Part shown: positions 50,850 to 63,077 of the stretch, one piece after another
How the letters are laid out: each line of letters opens with the position of its first letter
Numbering within the stretch: the first letter of the stretch is position 1
From: Acestrorhynchus altus
Taxonomy: Eukaryota > Chordata > Actinopteri > Characiformes > Acestrorhynchidae
Length of the DNA: 64,000 nt
Direction of reading: 5' to 3'
Assembly: GCA_034509495.1 (NCBI GenBank)
Contig: CM067503.1
Span: 17,554,779 to 17,618,778 of the forward strand
Made by a program: the position numbers and the translations under genes
The notes under the pieces: generated by a model
The model's input: the letters and a program-made list of their open reading frames with translations, nothing else
Told to the model about the DNA's origin: nothing
The model's database searches: none

Positions 50850-52400
50850 CGAGCTACGGGCGCCTCGCGTGCACTCTAAAAAGGGCTCGGGCGCGTTTTG
50901 TCCAGCGAACCTCCTTCTATCGACCGACTGCGTTGAAGTTTATCGAGCTCCGAAGTTGGCAAGAGGCAGGAGAGCTCGCGCATGCGCACCGCCGCCAGCC
51001 CATCCAGCTCCAAATAAGAGTTAGGAGAAACGAGGTGAGTTGCCCCGTTTTTCTTTAAAATGCCACCGAAAGGCCGCTGCGCGAGGCGAGCGGCGCGGCC
51101 AGTGCGCGGGGGAGCGCTTGTTTCGCAGTTTGCGGCGGCCGCGGGCGCTCGCGGCGGCGTTTGAAGCCGGGAAGATGCAGAGAAGTGACAAGTTTGTGGA
51201 GAAGAGAGGAAAAGCGGGCGTTCGGCTGTGCACGCGCCGGAGTCCGCGCTCCTGCCCGGGGCAGGAGGTCGGGTCTGTGACTGCGTTTTTCTCGCATCGC
51301 GAAGACGCTGTGTGGCGCGTCTGCGGCGGGCAGCTGCGGCCGGACCGCTGCTCCGCCGGGCTGGACCGGGCAGCTCGGGCTAGCGGCGGCTAGCGCAGCC
51401 GCTAACCACATTCCGGGACAAGGGAAAGTGAGGAGTTTGTCTCGCGGCGGGAGAACACTCACTCCCAGTGGGGCAAGCGGCGCGGGGGACGCCGGCGGAC
51501 TGCGGGGGGGCCGCGGGGAGCAGCGGGAGCCGACAACTCCGACAACTTACCTAGTTTAAGGTGTCGGCGGCCCTTCGCTGTCCTCCGCCATTTTGTATCA
51601 GGCGAATGCTAATCATGGGCGCTCGGGCATGTACACTTTATTTCTGGCGGCAGTAGAATTCGCCCTCGACACTTGCAGACGCCTGGCTGCGGGCTTTTCG
51701 GACACTTTGGGGCCTGTCCCCGCCGCACGCGCTCGCCGCGCTCGTGCGCGAGCGGCTGCAGCCAATTCAAAAAGCAACGGCTGCTCCTCCGCCGTCCCCG
51801 CGGCTCCGTCCTCTCCGACCGCCGCCAAAGCGCTCCAGCCCGCCTCTACCCGCGGGAAAAGCCCCGTGCGCGTGCCATTCCCCGCGAGCGACCCCCGCAA
51901 GTCGGCGAGCGCCAGCCAGCCTGCCCCTTTCACAAGATTGTTTGGAAAAAACGCAAAGCCGAACTTGTTGGTCTAACTTTTATTCCCCTCGCTCGCCCCG
52001 GGTTTGAAGCCCCGCACTGCGACCAGGGCAGCGGTAAGACTTGGTTTAAGGCCGTGTTTCTCAACCAAATCCCCCCGCAAACAAGTCTAAATCCATGTTT
52101 TGTCCGTATTTAAGTGCTTGGTGCAATCTGTACCGACTGTGCGGGGCGCCCCCTGGTGGCCACGCGGGGCAAGTGCGCGGACACGCGCAGCTCTTTCGTA
52201 AGTGCAGTTGCGGGCGTTTCTCTGGCTGCACCCCTCAAACGACAACGGTCCGAGTGCTCGGGCCCAGCTGCTCGCCTCCGAACGGCGGGCAGGCTTTTTG
52301 GTTGTTGTGCAGACTTGAGCAGGACTGAGGGCAGAGCGAGGGCACCAGCGCTGTGCTCTTCGCTCTGGGAAACCGGGAGATGCAACTACGTGTATGCAGA
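50850..52400 (+). promoter_or_regulatory. l3mbtl1: Large CpG island, promoter of the L3MBTL-family gene
   Basis: Strongly CpG- and GC-rich DNA. It contains an NRF1-type palindrome GCGCATGCGC (50978-50987) and a YY1-type CCGCCATTTTG (51585-51595). A consensus donor (ACGAG|GTGAGT) at 51034 closes a probable noncoding first exon. CpG density is already raised from about 49.6 kb. No convincing protein-coding exon is seen in it. Confidence 0.65.
50940..51034 (+). other. l3mbtl1: Candidate noncoding first exon of the L3MBTL-family gene
   Basis: The exon end is set by the GTGAGT donor at 51035. The first coding exon (54646) starts with an acceptor six bases before the ATG, so an upstream exon is required. 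The 5' end is estimated from the NRF1-type site. Confidence 0.45.
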
Positions 52401-54645
52401 ATGATGAGCTGTGGGCCTGTAAGGGGTCGGGTGTTCAGGGGTCCACTTGTTCTGATCACAATTGGGGATGAGTAGATGGAGATCACAGGGTTGGGGGACT
52501 GTGAACCACAAAGGGGGCTGTAGCAGACAGTGTTTGGTGTGATGGGGCATCAGTGGTGAATCCTTGGAGGAGGGCATTGTTTATGTACTGTCAGGACTTA
52601 AATAGTGTCTGCTTCCCTATGAAAAGTGCACTTAGTCCTGTTTAACTCAATCATAATAATAAATCTATTGATTTGTTTTTCAAATCTGCTAACACTGGTC
52701 CATATTCTTTGCTGATAATAGCTTTGAATATTGTGCTTCAGTATTTTTTATAACATCACCTACTTTAATCATGCATTTGCTCTTTATGTTGAGTGATATT
52801 TACTGAAATAATCTTGTGAGCTCAAGTTTCCATTTGTCTTAACTGTTGGCTGGCTTAAAACAGTTTTTAAAACATTTTGGAAATTTACAACCTTTAAGTG
52901 ATGATTTAATATCCCAATACTTAAGTCTTATATAACTCATTACATTTCTGTCTTATATGATGTTCTAATTCAGAGTGATTTACATCTGGATCATGTTACG
53001 CTGGTAGAAGAATGTAGTGTTAAGAGTCCTACCCAGTTACTCTGGTGTTGTGTGGTGTGCTTGCCTGAACAGTGAATCAAACCATAATCTGCCACAGAGA
53101 AGGTGGGGATTCCCACTACACTCCACCAACCGTCTCATCTGAACAACTGTATTAAGAACTGTTGGGGTCCAAACTGGCGATTTAATAATTTTTCACTCAT
53201 CAGTGATTTCATGATTGAAAGGACTGTGCATCATTGACTTAATTTCTGTTAAAGTTGTTTAGCTAGTTATAATATCATGAAATAGCAGACTAGATTCAAT
53301 AACATGCATGGGAAAAAATACATTTACTGGGTTGGAGAACATGCAGCTAGTTGGAGGTTTACCAGTTTATAGGGCATACTAAAGAACCCTGCAGTCCTCC
53401 CCCTTGTAGGATGGGTCTCCTTATATTTGGTGTGGGTTGTTTTGTAGAGGGGTTTGCGACTGCCGTCAGCATGTTTTTGCCTGGTGTTGTGCAGAGTGTC
53501 ATGCTTCCCTGCCAGAATCTGATTCTCTTTAAAGTGCAGGTGTCTCATAAAGCAGAATAAGTATGACGGATTATTATCCTTGGATGTGTTTGAATGGAAA
53601 CTACAATAGACACAGGAATTGCAAGAGTAATGTGTTGCACTCATACTGCTGCTTGACACACGTGCATGCAAAAGGTAGTCAGATTTCGGCACAACATTGG
53701 CTCCTTTTCGTCTGCTACAGTCTTTAGTGGGTGATGATCTCTACGTCAACTTTCTGTAATTGGTCGGAAAGTCCAAACCATCCAAACAAATTTTCACACT
53801 ACAAAAGAAGTGAATCATGGGTTAGTTGATCTGGATGGAGACCACCTCTTTTGGTCAGATCAAATTCTGGTCCAGAGTTTATGGTACCTTCCAAATCTGC
53901 TGGGCGTGAAAGCATCCTAAGAGACAATCTGATGTAGATTTGTGTTCAGATGGAGACTGCATGTCAAAATGCTATTCGACACCACTTCTAATTAATGCTA
54001 CTTTTAAGTTCCACCAATAGCTGACACGTGTGCAATTGCACACACACAGCTTGTCTAGTCCCTCTGTAATGGTATTACCAATAAAATAGCAAATAAACAT
54101 GAACCTACGTTCACCGTGCCTAATGCTACACATGGACTAAATAGGCATAAAGCCCCCAGCATTGAGTTGTGGAGCAGTGGAATTGAGTTATTTGGAAATT
54201 TGTGCTCCATCCTGTACTTTTTGGATGATATGAGGATGAGGTGGCTTGGTGAGTACCATATTTTCCAGACTATAAGCTGCACCCACAAAGTTTCTTTAAA
54301 AAACCTGCAAAATAACATGTATTAGAAGAAAAACCTGCACCTCAATACAAGCTGCATGGTCTAAAGCGTGGGAAAAAAGTAGTGGCTTATAGTCCAGAAA
54401 ATACGGGTATTAAACATCTTGACCTCGCTAATATTGTCAGTGAATACAGTCAAATCCACACAGCAGTGCTCCAAAATCTATTGGCAAGCCTTCCCTGGAC
54501 AGAGACAGTTATTCCAAAAAGCAGGATAAATTCTATGGTTATATTACCCCTAATTTCAGATAAAAAACAATGAATGAACAAGTGTCCTGCTTTTTCTCAG
54601 TGTATGTAGGTCTTTTTCATATCTTGGTCTCCCTTGCTCATTTAG
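51035..54645 (+). other. l3mbtl1: First l3mbtl intron
   Basis: The 5' part is CpG island and the middle is AT-rich without assigned features. 53985-54560 is a copy of the 23962 element family. Within it lies a MITE at 54250-54412 with ends taccatattttccagactat and atagtccagaaaatacggg. Confidence 0.6.
54250..54412. mobile_element. Short MITE nested in an older element
   Basis: Terminal inverted repeats attttccagactataagc and gcttatagtccagaaaat (about 25 bases with flanks). It interrupts the older repeat between gtggcttggtgag and ttaaacatcttgacctcgc, which are contiguous in other copies. Confidence 0.65.
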
Positions 54646-54651
54646 GGGAAG

Positions 54652-55388
54652 ATGACAGACACGCCTCCCAAGGACGCCTCTGCCCCAGGAGCAGAGTTTG
54701 ACATGATGACTGCCCTTGATTGGAAGGACGGCATAGCTACGTTGCCTGGCAGTGACATCAGGGTACAGAGGCTCAATTAAGTATTAAGTATTATTATTAA
54801 ATTTGATTTACTGCCATTTAATCCAAGACTAGGCTCAATCCATGTCAGAGATACTGGCACTAGATATCCTGAATCATTTTTTTATTATATATTTTTTTCA
54901 TTCTTTTGATTGATGTTTAATTCACAGGACAATCAGGGTGCAAAGCATAGAGACATTGCTCACAAAGGAATGTTTTGCATATGTGACATGTAAAAGCTCA
55001 GGTTAGCTGTGAAGTAAAACTCATGAGAAGTGCTGGAACATACATCAGTGTTAAGTATATCCATATACAGCTTATTGTCACCCAAAATAAATGACTGCTT
55101 TGTCTTTTAAATGTGGCCACACCTTCATCTGGCTGGAAAATGCTGTCCATCAGTTGTCAGAATCAATTACAGCAGTTAAACATATTTGGGACATGGGTGA
55201 TGTAGTGATGTCATGATACCAGCAGTGGTAACTTATAGTTGAGAAATTGGTAGTCAGTATTTTTGATACCAGTTTCTTGATACCAGAACAAAATATAAGC
55301 CAACATATTTCAACATGAACTCTCATAAAAAACCCTCCCCATCATTCTCATCAACAAGAGAAATGACTGAAAACTATTCTGCCAATTC

Positions 55389-55419
<31 letters not shown>

Positions 55420-58087
55420 AATTAATTTCATGGTGTTATTGCATTTGTCTTACAGGTCTCAGCAGTCTGATGTGAAAAAAATAATGTAATTAGCCTAGGT
55501 GTAATAAATAACTATAAAGAATATTAATATGACAAAGACAGTGGCATGTAGCCTTAAAGTAATTAAAACAAACAACACAGAATTAGCAGCAAACCAGTAA
55601 AGTCGTTGATTGGAAGAGAAAGATCACTTACCTGGTTCCTAAAATCAAGTCCAGTATTGGCATATAACCACAAAGCGCCATCTAGTGATCATTATATTTC
55701 ATAACAGCTTACTTGTATGAAGACGCTGTAGTCTTTTGACAAGTTCTGAAGCAAATTATAGTCTGTATCTTATGAATGACTGCTGTGCTAGTTTCAGTAC
55801 TTTTGGAACCACAGCTAAATATGTGTCAGAAATTTGCTGTAGACTTTGCACTCAGCTTCAGTGTCACTTCTCATGACATTTCTGTTCTACATTGAAATGA
55901 CAGTTTACTATAGGACAAAGCTTAAGCCAGTGATAAAGTAGTAGTATTAAATTATGAACACGTACGTGCATAAACACACCGCAGCTGATTTTATATTACT
56001 AAAAATATATTTTCAACTTTTAAACTGTAGTTACTGTGTTTGTTTGTTTGTTAGTGTTTGACAGTGCTGTACATGTTCAACTTGATCTTTGTATTGTATT
56101 GCATTTTTACAGTTTCGAATGACAGAATTTGGCACACTGGAAATTGTTACGGATCCAGAGCCGAAGGACAAAGAACAGCCGGCATGCCCACAGACTGAGA
56201 CCATGCCCTCTAAGAGCAGCAATCTTTCATCTGAACCCACTCAATCACCCAAACCTTCAAATCAAACACACCAGAGAGATGCACCTGTTGATACTGTGGG
56301 TCAGTACTTAAACATGTGGGCACAATTTGGCAGAGTACTGTACTGCTACTTGTTGTGATACTTGTGCATTTCAAAAAATGTTGGTTCATTCTTAAAATAA
56401 AGGTAAACAATCTTTTGTTTATATTCATTCCATTTAAAGTGCCATATTCATGCCATTTTAGTTTTAATGGTGTTGTTGTCTGATTAGTAAATGACTCAGA
56501 ATTAACTGAAAATGAAAGGCTTGAAAAATGTCTCTTTACATTTAATGAATAGAAGTTGACAATTTAATTAAATTTTTAAATGAAATTTTGAACACAAATT
56601 ATGTTTTTCCACAAAATTGAAATTTCTTGAGGTGTGCTAGTACAATGGTAGGCCAGGTAGTGCCAGACCTCTACACAGTTTAGTGGTCCCCTTGCTCAAG
56701 CTAATCTGATTCAACTCGTCTGTTTATTACCAGGTTTAGTAGGTCTGCAGAGAAACAAGTAAAGTGTGGAGGAAGATGGCACTCCAGGACATTGGTTACA
56801 TACCCCTCTGCTAGTACACATGATAAAAATGGAGAACTGTGATGTCATAGTTTTGCAGTGGCATGCTTTATTTTAATCAGAATATAATTTTCCATTGTCT
56901 AGTGTATGACTAGACTAAATCCTTGTCTACAGAACCATTTCTTTAGTTTCTAGATGTGATCATGCAGTGTTTTCTTTCAAATCAAGGGTATTACACCTGA
57001 TAATGGAAGATCGCTGTGAGGCTTTAATTGATCATTTTTGCATTTGAACAGTAATTCTTGTTTTTCTGGTGTAAACAGGGTTGTTCTTTATTAGATGTGA
57101 ATTGTATAACTTTATGGCTTTGTTCACTAAAACCTTGACATAGATAGCATTTTGATTTACTGCCTTTTTTATTTATACAAAAAAAATTATGTCGATGTAC
57201 TTGAAATTTAGTAGATCTCAGCTCATGATGAGCACAGTGACAATGTGCTTATGGATGTAAAGGGATGTTTTACATTGAAACAAAAATATTGTTTATGACT
57301 AAACTTGCCCATAGTGTACATTATGATATTCATGCAGCATAATTAAACATTGTCCTGTAACGTTTGCATTAAAAATACAGAACTAACTTAATTTGTGTTA
57401 TATGCTTGGAAAGCGTATGACAGCATTGGAGGACTGTACTGAGGTTTCTCCTCTTTTGTTGGTGTTGCAGCAGCTTCCTCTGGCCAGCAGATGCAGGTAG
57501 TCGGTTCTGTGATGGTGAGCACTGGGCCTGAGGAAGGCCCCAGCACAGAGGTGGACAGATGTAAGACCTGTGGACACTCTGGATCTCTATCATCTTTTTT
57601 GCAGGGAAAATTCTGCAGTCCTGCCTGTGTACAGCCCTGCAGTGGCAGGTAAACTCAATACAATATACACATTAGAATTTAAACACCTGATTTGGCCTGC
57701 TGTTGAAAAGTTTTACATTGTCTAGCTGTTCTCCATTGCTCTTTTACCAAGAAAGGGAATATTTTTACAGAACATGTGCATGTTTGGGCATTGCAGGTCA
57801 ACTCCAGCTGATACAGGAGAAGGTGAGCGTTTAGGTAAACGAGTCCGGAAGAAGAAAAAGATGTTTATGGAGTCTGAGGATGAGGACGAGGACAACATTG
57901 AAGAAGAGGAGGTAGAATACATGCATATGCAACACGTGCATACAAAACTAATAATAATAATAATTATTTTTTTATTATTATTATTATTATTATTTTATTA
58001 TACATTTGCCTTACAAATGTTCCTTTACTTTCCAGGAGAAGGTTAAAACCTCAAAAGGCCGAAAATCAGCTAAAATTGCCAGACTGA
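54652..58087 (+). CDS. l3mbtl1: l3mbtl N-terminal exons with FCS zinc finger
   Basis: Five exons, residues 1-214. The start exon gives EFDMMTALDWKDGIATLPGS and the next FRMTEFGTLEIVTD; both patterns occur in L3MBTL3. Exon 57471-57648 holds Cys130, Cys133, Cys148 and Cys152 (RCKTCGHSG and KFCSPAC), an FCS-type finger thought to bind nucleic acid. Exon 57797-57911 has a basic patch (KRVRKKKK) followed by an acidic run. Confidence 0.87.
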
Positions 58088-61000
58088 GTAGGTGTACAGA
58101 AAACAAACACATTCATTCAATTCAGTAGTCACCTGTACATACTAAGATACATACTAAGTGGCGCTGTGCAAGACGGCTGCCTCCAGCAGTAGCTCCCTAG
58201 TTTTTAGCTCTTTTAACTTCTTTCTCCTTAATTTCCCCAAGGGATCAATAAAGTTCTATTCTATTCTATTCTATTCTATTCTATTCTGTGACACTGGATG
58301 CAGTTGTTTGGCTTAGCTGAGTAATCAAAATAACATTTGAGTCATTAACATCCATTTTTTAATACTGAAATGTGCGGGAAAGGGGGTATTGTACTAATGT
58401 GCTGGTGTGATGCTGTTGCTATAGTAACGGCAGCTCCAGTGAAAAAGAAGGCTTGGAGTTGGCCTGCTTATTTAGAGGAGGAGAAAGCAGTGGCTGCACC
58501 CTTGAAGCTGTTTAAAGAAGTAAGACCTTCAGATTTTATGTTAAAGTGAATAATTGTAACGTATTTAAATGTAATGAACCTCTTACCGAGAATGTTTCTC
58601 TGTATTGCATTACAGCACCAGTCCTTTCCGCAGAGCAGGAATGGGTTTAAAGTTGGAATGAAACTGGAGGGCCTAGACCCTTGTCATCCTGCCCTCTTCT
58701 GTGTGCTTACTGTGGCAGAGGTAATACATGGTCAAAGGTCACTGCATGTTGCTGCACTAAGAGGATTTAAATAGCTGTTTCTTTTGTGTAGCATTTTTAA
58801 GGATGGGGATTTCCAGTTTTGTTCACTTTAGATTATTATTTTTTTTTATTTAAACTATTTTTTTCTCATTTACATGTTCTGTCCATTATCTGGGATGGTT
58901 CCTAAAGTTATGTGAGCATTTATTTTTAAGGATATCCATATTTCTGTTTATTTGTTTGTTTGTTTGTTTTCAGTTCTGCAGTATCTGGTATTAAGTATTA
59001 AGGAATTAAATGTTAAATTGGCTCAGAATGATTTCAGTACAAAATTTTTGAAAACTTTTCAAGAGTAGTGTGTATTTATACTCTCAGTAAAGGAGATGAT
59101 GATGTGAATACATGATCTTTTTTGTTCACGTATATGTTTGTTCTCAGGTCCAAGGTTATAGAATAAGACTTCATTTTGACGGATACCCTGAGTGCTATGA
59201 CTTCTGGGTGAATGCAGATTCCTGGGACTTGAAGCCGCCGGGCTGGTGTGAAAAGATGGGGCTCAAGCTGCTACTGCCTAAAGGTGCTTTTTGAAACACA
59301 CAGGGCCCTCTGTGAAATGAAAGTTTACTTTGGAGCAACAAAATAAGCCTGCAAAGTTTCACTAATTTAAGCTGTTAAGCAGAGCATTCTCTCTTTTGTT
59401 AATGACAGAATAACTGTAGTACTGCATTTATAGTCACACTTACGATACATACCTGTTTTGATTTCAAGCTTTTAAAGAATGTACTTTACAAGTGGAATAT
59501 CTTTGCTATTAATTTTCTGTGTTTATTTTGGCTGGTAGGTTGCAGAGATGGAGAATTTAACTGGAATACTTACGTTAAGAATTGTAGAGGCCAGTTGGTA
59601 CCTAAACATCTCTTTAAAAGTCTTAATTCAGTAAGTGACTGTGTTCTGAACTCTCCCTTTCGAAGTATGCACATTATTACACTTGTATGCATTTAATCAT
59701 ACATACCATTTGTTTTTTCACCTGTTAAGGTTATTTTTGTGCTGTAACTCTTATGTTTGATGTTGGTAATGATGTCATTTCACCTTGCAGTCAGTCACCC
59801 CATCAGGCTTTCGTGCCGGCATGAAGTTAGAAGCTGTCGACAGGAAAAATCCATCACTCATCTGTGTAGCAACCATTGCTGCTGTTGTAGACAATCGGCT
59901 TCTTATTCACTTTGATAACTGGGATGATACATATGATTACTGGTAAGCCTGTAGTATGTTTGTGTGTGTACAGTATGTGTGCATACATACTTGTAGATAT
60001 ACTTTGTGCATACTTAAATCTTTCATTCTTATTAGGTGTGATGCTAGCAGCCCATATATTCATCCAGTTGGGTACTGCGAGGAGGCAGAGGTGACGCTGA
60101 CCACACCTGCTGGTGAGTGGGTTGTTGTTGTTGATGTTGTTGTCGTCATCTTTGTTACTGGCTCCCCACCCCACTCGCACTGTGCATATATACACATTTG
60201 AGTAAAGCAAACCATTACAGTGCATTGTGGTGATGTTTTGTTTGGTTGTGATTGTGTGATCTGCAGAATACAAGCACCCAAAAAGTTTCTCCTGGGAGAA
60301 ATACCTGGAAGAGACTGGATCCCAGGCAGCACCTGCAAGAGCCTTCAAACAGGTGAGTTTAACTGAGTGTACAGTCTAAAAAATTGTGTACAATAAAAGG
60401 GTAAGTTGGATAATGTTTTACAATATAAAGATGCTATTCTAAATGGTAAGCATTTGTAACTTTTTGCAGAGACCACCACATGGGTTCCAAGTGGGGATGA
60501 AGTTAGAGGCAGTGGACAAACGCAACCCCATGCTTATTCGTGTATCCACAATATCTGATACAGAGGACTTTAGAGTGAAGGTACACCACTGACCTGCCTG
60601 CACACATATAACCATTAAGAGCCCAGAGCCAGTTTTGAAGCCTGTTAAGTTAATGGATCAGCTCGTTAAAGTTTTTATGATCGAGCTGCGGTCACATATG
60701 TAAACACAACATGGTCTTTGACTCTTTTTACCACATATGTACATTTGAGCTTTATTTTAACAATATTGAGGAATGGAACTAATGTAAGTAAGCAAATAAA
60801 ACTAAATAAAGCCTTTTCAAAATAATTTGTAAAACATAATTATTGTTTTAATAATAAAAAAAGAATAGAAGAATGGCACAGTTTATTAATACTTTAAAAT
60901 GCATGAAAATATAATTTGGTACATTATATCTGTTGGAGGAGGCTGTTTTATATAAACATCAGACATTTGTATGGTTGGCTCTTGATTTTTGGAAGTGAGT

Positions 61001-63077
61001 GGTATCATGGCAATATCCAAGGAGCTCTCCTTCAAAAATAAGGTTGAAGATGCTTGAGTCTGGGAAGGAATTTAAAAATATCTCACAACAATTAGAAATC
61101 CTCCATTCCACTGTCTGACTAATAATTTACAAATGGAGAACATTTAAAACAGCTGCCAACATAACCAGGTCAGGGTATTTTAGCAAGTTTAGCACAAGAG
61201 CAACCCTCACGATGTGTGAAGAACACAGACAAAGACCAGGACCTCTGGAGCAGTGAACTTCAGACAGTTGAATCCAGAGTTTAATAATTTGCGAACAGGA
61301 ATAGAGGACATGTTTGGCATTTTAGCACAAGACCCTCCTACCAGTTATGATGCATAGAGGTGGAAATGCTATTGTTTAGGAATGCTTTGTTATAGCAAAT
61401 TTAATTTATTTAAAAAAATCTAGATTAGAGACTTAAATACATCATTGTTTTAAATAAAGTATCTTGAAACCAGCTCGTGTACATGAACAGACTGTGACAG
61501 TGAATTGTTAACTCTGAATGTATATTTGATTGTATTCATTGCAGATCCACTTTGATGGCTGGAGTGAGGAGTATGATTATTGGGTGGATGCTGATAGTTC
61601 AGAACTGCATCCTGTGGGTTGGTGCCAAAAGACTGGTCATCCTCTGCAACACCCAAATGGTAACACCCTTGCACACAGTTTCATACCTTGGCATATTATC
61701 ATTAATACATGTCTCATTTTTGCTGTTATTTGGAATCTATTGGCTATTGGAGTTTTGTGCCTTTGAATTAATTATAAAATTATCTCTTTCAGGTTCCAGT
61801 GAGCCTCCAGCTCCCCCAGGGCAAGGCTGCCCTACTCCAGGATGTAACGGTGTAGGGCACATCAAAGGACCTCGCTATGGAACACACTACACGTTAGTAA
61901 CTAGTGTAAATACTCCAAGACATGGACGCAGTTTGGAGCAAATCATTCTTGAGTGATGCCAGGGCTCACAAGTTTAGTGGCTGTTAAAGAACTACTCCTC
62001 ACATAATATTAGAACCAAATAGCTACTTCTTTGCTACATTACACAGTTGTACACTCACTTTTACAACTGCTTCTCCTCTGGTGAATACTAAATGGCGCCC
62101 TCAGGTGTTTATCTAGAACTATTTTCTGTTGTAAACCTAGTCCTAAATCTGTCCTAAAATGTAGGATGGCACTGCGCTATGCTTAACCTGAAGCATTGAT
62201 TGATTGCATCTAACATGACAATTTAAAAGTAAAACAGTGTTTATCTGCCCTGCCCTGCCCGTCTGTCTGTCTCTCTCAGGGCAGTGAGCTGTCCATACTC
62301 GGAACTAAATCTCAATAAAGAAGGGCTTGTACCAGACAGGTTGAGTGGCGAGAGACCGGTCACTCTTAGTGGACCAACAAGACACCGTCGTACCGAATCA
62401 CTTAACCAAACGCCTGCTCACACCCCCACCGGTAACAGCCTGGAGCCTACAGAAAGCACAGACAACTCACTGCCAGCAAGGTGGGATGTCCATAAATCAT
62501 AATGATTGGAACAGGAATAAGAATTGACCATGCACTTAGGTCTGTGTTGGTGGGACGTGAGCTATCTCTCACTGTGGTTTGTAATTAATTTCTGTGGTAG
62601 GACTGCCACTGCAGCTAAATGTGTGAAGCCCCATCAGGTGAAGCATGAAGGAAATGGAAAAGGTAGTCCACAAAATTGCTGTCTGATTTATGTCTTATAA
62701 TCTGAGATATTGTGGGGGAAAAAACAAATTCTCTAAATATCCTGAGCCACTGAACAGTGTTTGTTTTGTAGACTCTCTGCAGCAGTTCTTGCATGACTCT
62801 GTGTTCTGTGGATGGGAACCACCCAAGTTTCAGCAGTGTTGGGAGAAGCATGGCAAATTGCTGCCTGAAGCCTTAGGCCTGAATGCCAAGACAGTGGCCA
62901 AGTGGAGCACGGAAGAGGTAAAAATCTGGAGAAAGTGAGGCTTGCATACTTTTTTATTCAGTTCATTTAGTACACAATTTTTTCATTTATTTATTTTGTG
63001 CTGCATTTTGTCAGGTTGCGAGTTTTGTACGGAAATTGCCAGGCTGCAAGGAACATGCTGCCATTTTCAGGAATGAG
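54652..63077 (+). CDS. l3mbtl1: L3MBTL-family MBT-repeat chromatin reader (N-terminal to SAM start, 19 exons)
   Basis: Nuclear polycomb-group protein that binds mono- and dimethyl-lysine on histones and compacts chromatin. Exons: 54652-54762, 56113-56299, 57471-57648, 57797-57911, 58036-58087, 58425-58519, 58616-58720, 59148-59283, 59539-59630, 59791-59942, 60036-60112, 60267-60352, 60470-60580, 61545-61659, 61793-61892, 62280-62480, 62601-62662, 62772-62917, 63015-63077. Phases close over 728 codons and the gene runs off the right edge. Order: LDWKDG N-terminal motif (22-27), FCS zinc finger (130-152), acidic stretch (about 183-198), three MBT repeats (about 224-538), C2HC finger (550-575), SAM start (about 700). 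The N-terminus and MBT arms look L3MBTL3-like. CWEKHGKLLP, TVAKW and the SGK2 neighbour favour L3MBTL1, so the paralog is unsettled. Confidence 0.9.
54763..57470 (+). other. l3mbtl1: l3mbtl introns around exon 56113-56299
   Basis: Apart from the exon, AT-rich intron. It has a poly-T run (55389-55413) and a decayed repeat at about 56697-56815 (gatggcactccaggacatt). Nothing else is recognised. Confidence 0.5.
58158..58290 (+). mobile_element. Truncated LINE tail with (attct)n
   Basis: aatttccccaagggatcaat followed by aaagttctattctattct repeats (58253-58287) is a retroelement 3' end with its pentamer tail, in l3mbtl intron 58088-58424. Confidence 0.7.
58425..59283 (+). CDS. l3mbtl1: l3mbtl MBT repeat 1 exons
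   Basis: Exons 58425-58519, 58616-58720 and 59148-59283 give the arm (AWSWPAYLEEEKAVAAP) and core (GFKVGMKLEGLDP, LHFDGYPECYDFWVN) of MBT repeat 1. The end is diverged: KPPGWCEKMGLKLLLPKG where relatives have HPxGWCEKTGHKLxPPKG. Confidence 0.9.
59539..60112 (+). CDS. l3mbtl1: l3mbtl MBT repeat 2 exons (methyl-lysine pocket)
   Basis: Exons 59539-59630, 59791-59942 and 60036-60112. The pocket residues known from L3MBTL1 (Asp355, Phe379, Trp382, Tyr386) are all present as Asp374, Phe398, Trp401 and Tyr405 in GMKLEAVD and HFDNWDDTYDYW. Methyl-lysine binding is therefore likely kept. The usual HPVGWC is HPVGYC here. Confidence 0.9.
60267..61659 (+). CDS. l3mbtl1: l3mbtl MBT repeat 3 exons
   Basis: Exons 60267-60352, 60470-60580 and 61545-61659 encode SFSWEKYLEETGSQAAPARA, RPPHGFQVGMKLEAVDKRNP and HFDGWSEEYDYWVDAD through HPVGWCQKTGHPL. 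The 964-base intron before the last exon contains a decayed DNA transposon. Confidence 0.9.
60900..61400 (+). mobile_element. Decayed DNA-transposon remnant in l3mbtl intron
   Basis: Segments resembling a Tc1-type transposase region (caattagaaatcctccattc, ccagttatgatgcatagagg), riddled with stops, within intron 60581-61544. Confidence 0.45.
61793..62662 (+). CDS. l3mbtl1: l3mbtl C2HC zinc finger and linker exons
   Basis: Exons 61793-61892, 62280-62480 and 62601-62662. The finger reads CPTPGCNGVGHIKGPRYG and THYTAVSCPYSE, with Cys550, Cys555, His569 and Cys575. It is followed by LNLNKEGLVPDRLSGE as in L3MBTL3/4. The linker is Ser/Thr/Pro-rich. The donor at 62480 (CAAG|GTGGGA) is weaker than the others. 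Confidence 0.85.
62772..63077 (+). CDS. l3mbtl1: l3mbtl exons entering the SAM domain (cut by window edge)
   Basis: Exons 62772-62917 and 63015-63077 encode CWEKHGKLLP, TVAKWSTEEVASFVRKLPGC and EHAAIFRNE, the first helices of the SAM self-association domain. The next exon is not found before position 64000. Confidence 0.87.

Noticed and set aside
51040..52404. Several overlapping open frames in the l3mbtl CpG island
   Set aside because: Open on both strands at once, Arg/Ala/Pro-rich, typical of GC-rich noncoding DNA. The true start codon lies at 54652.
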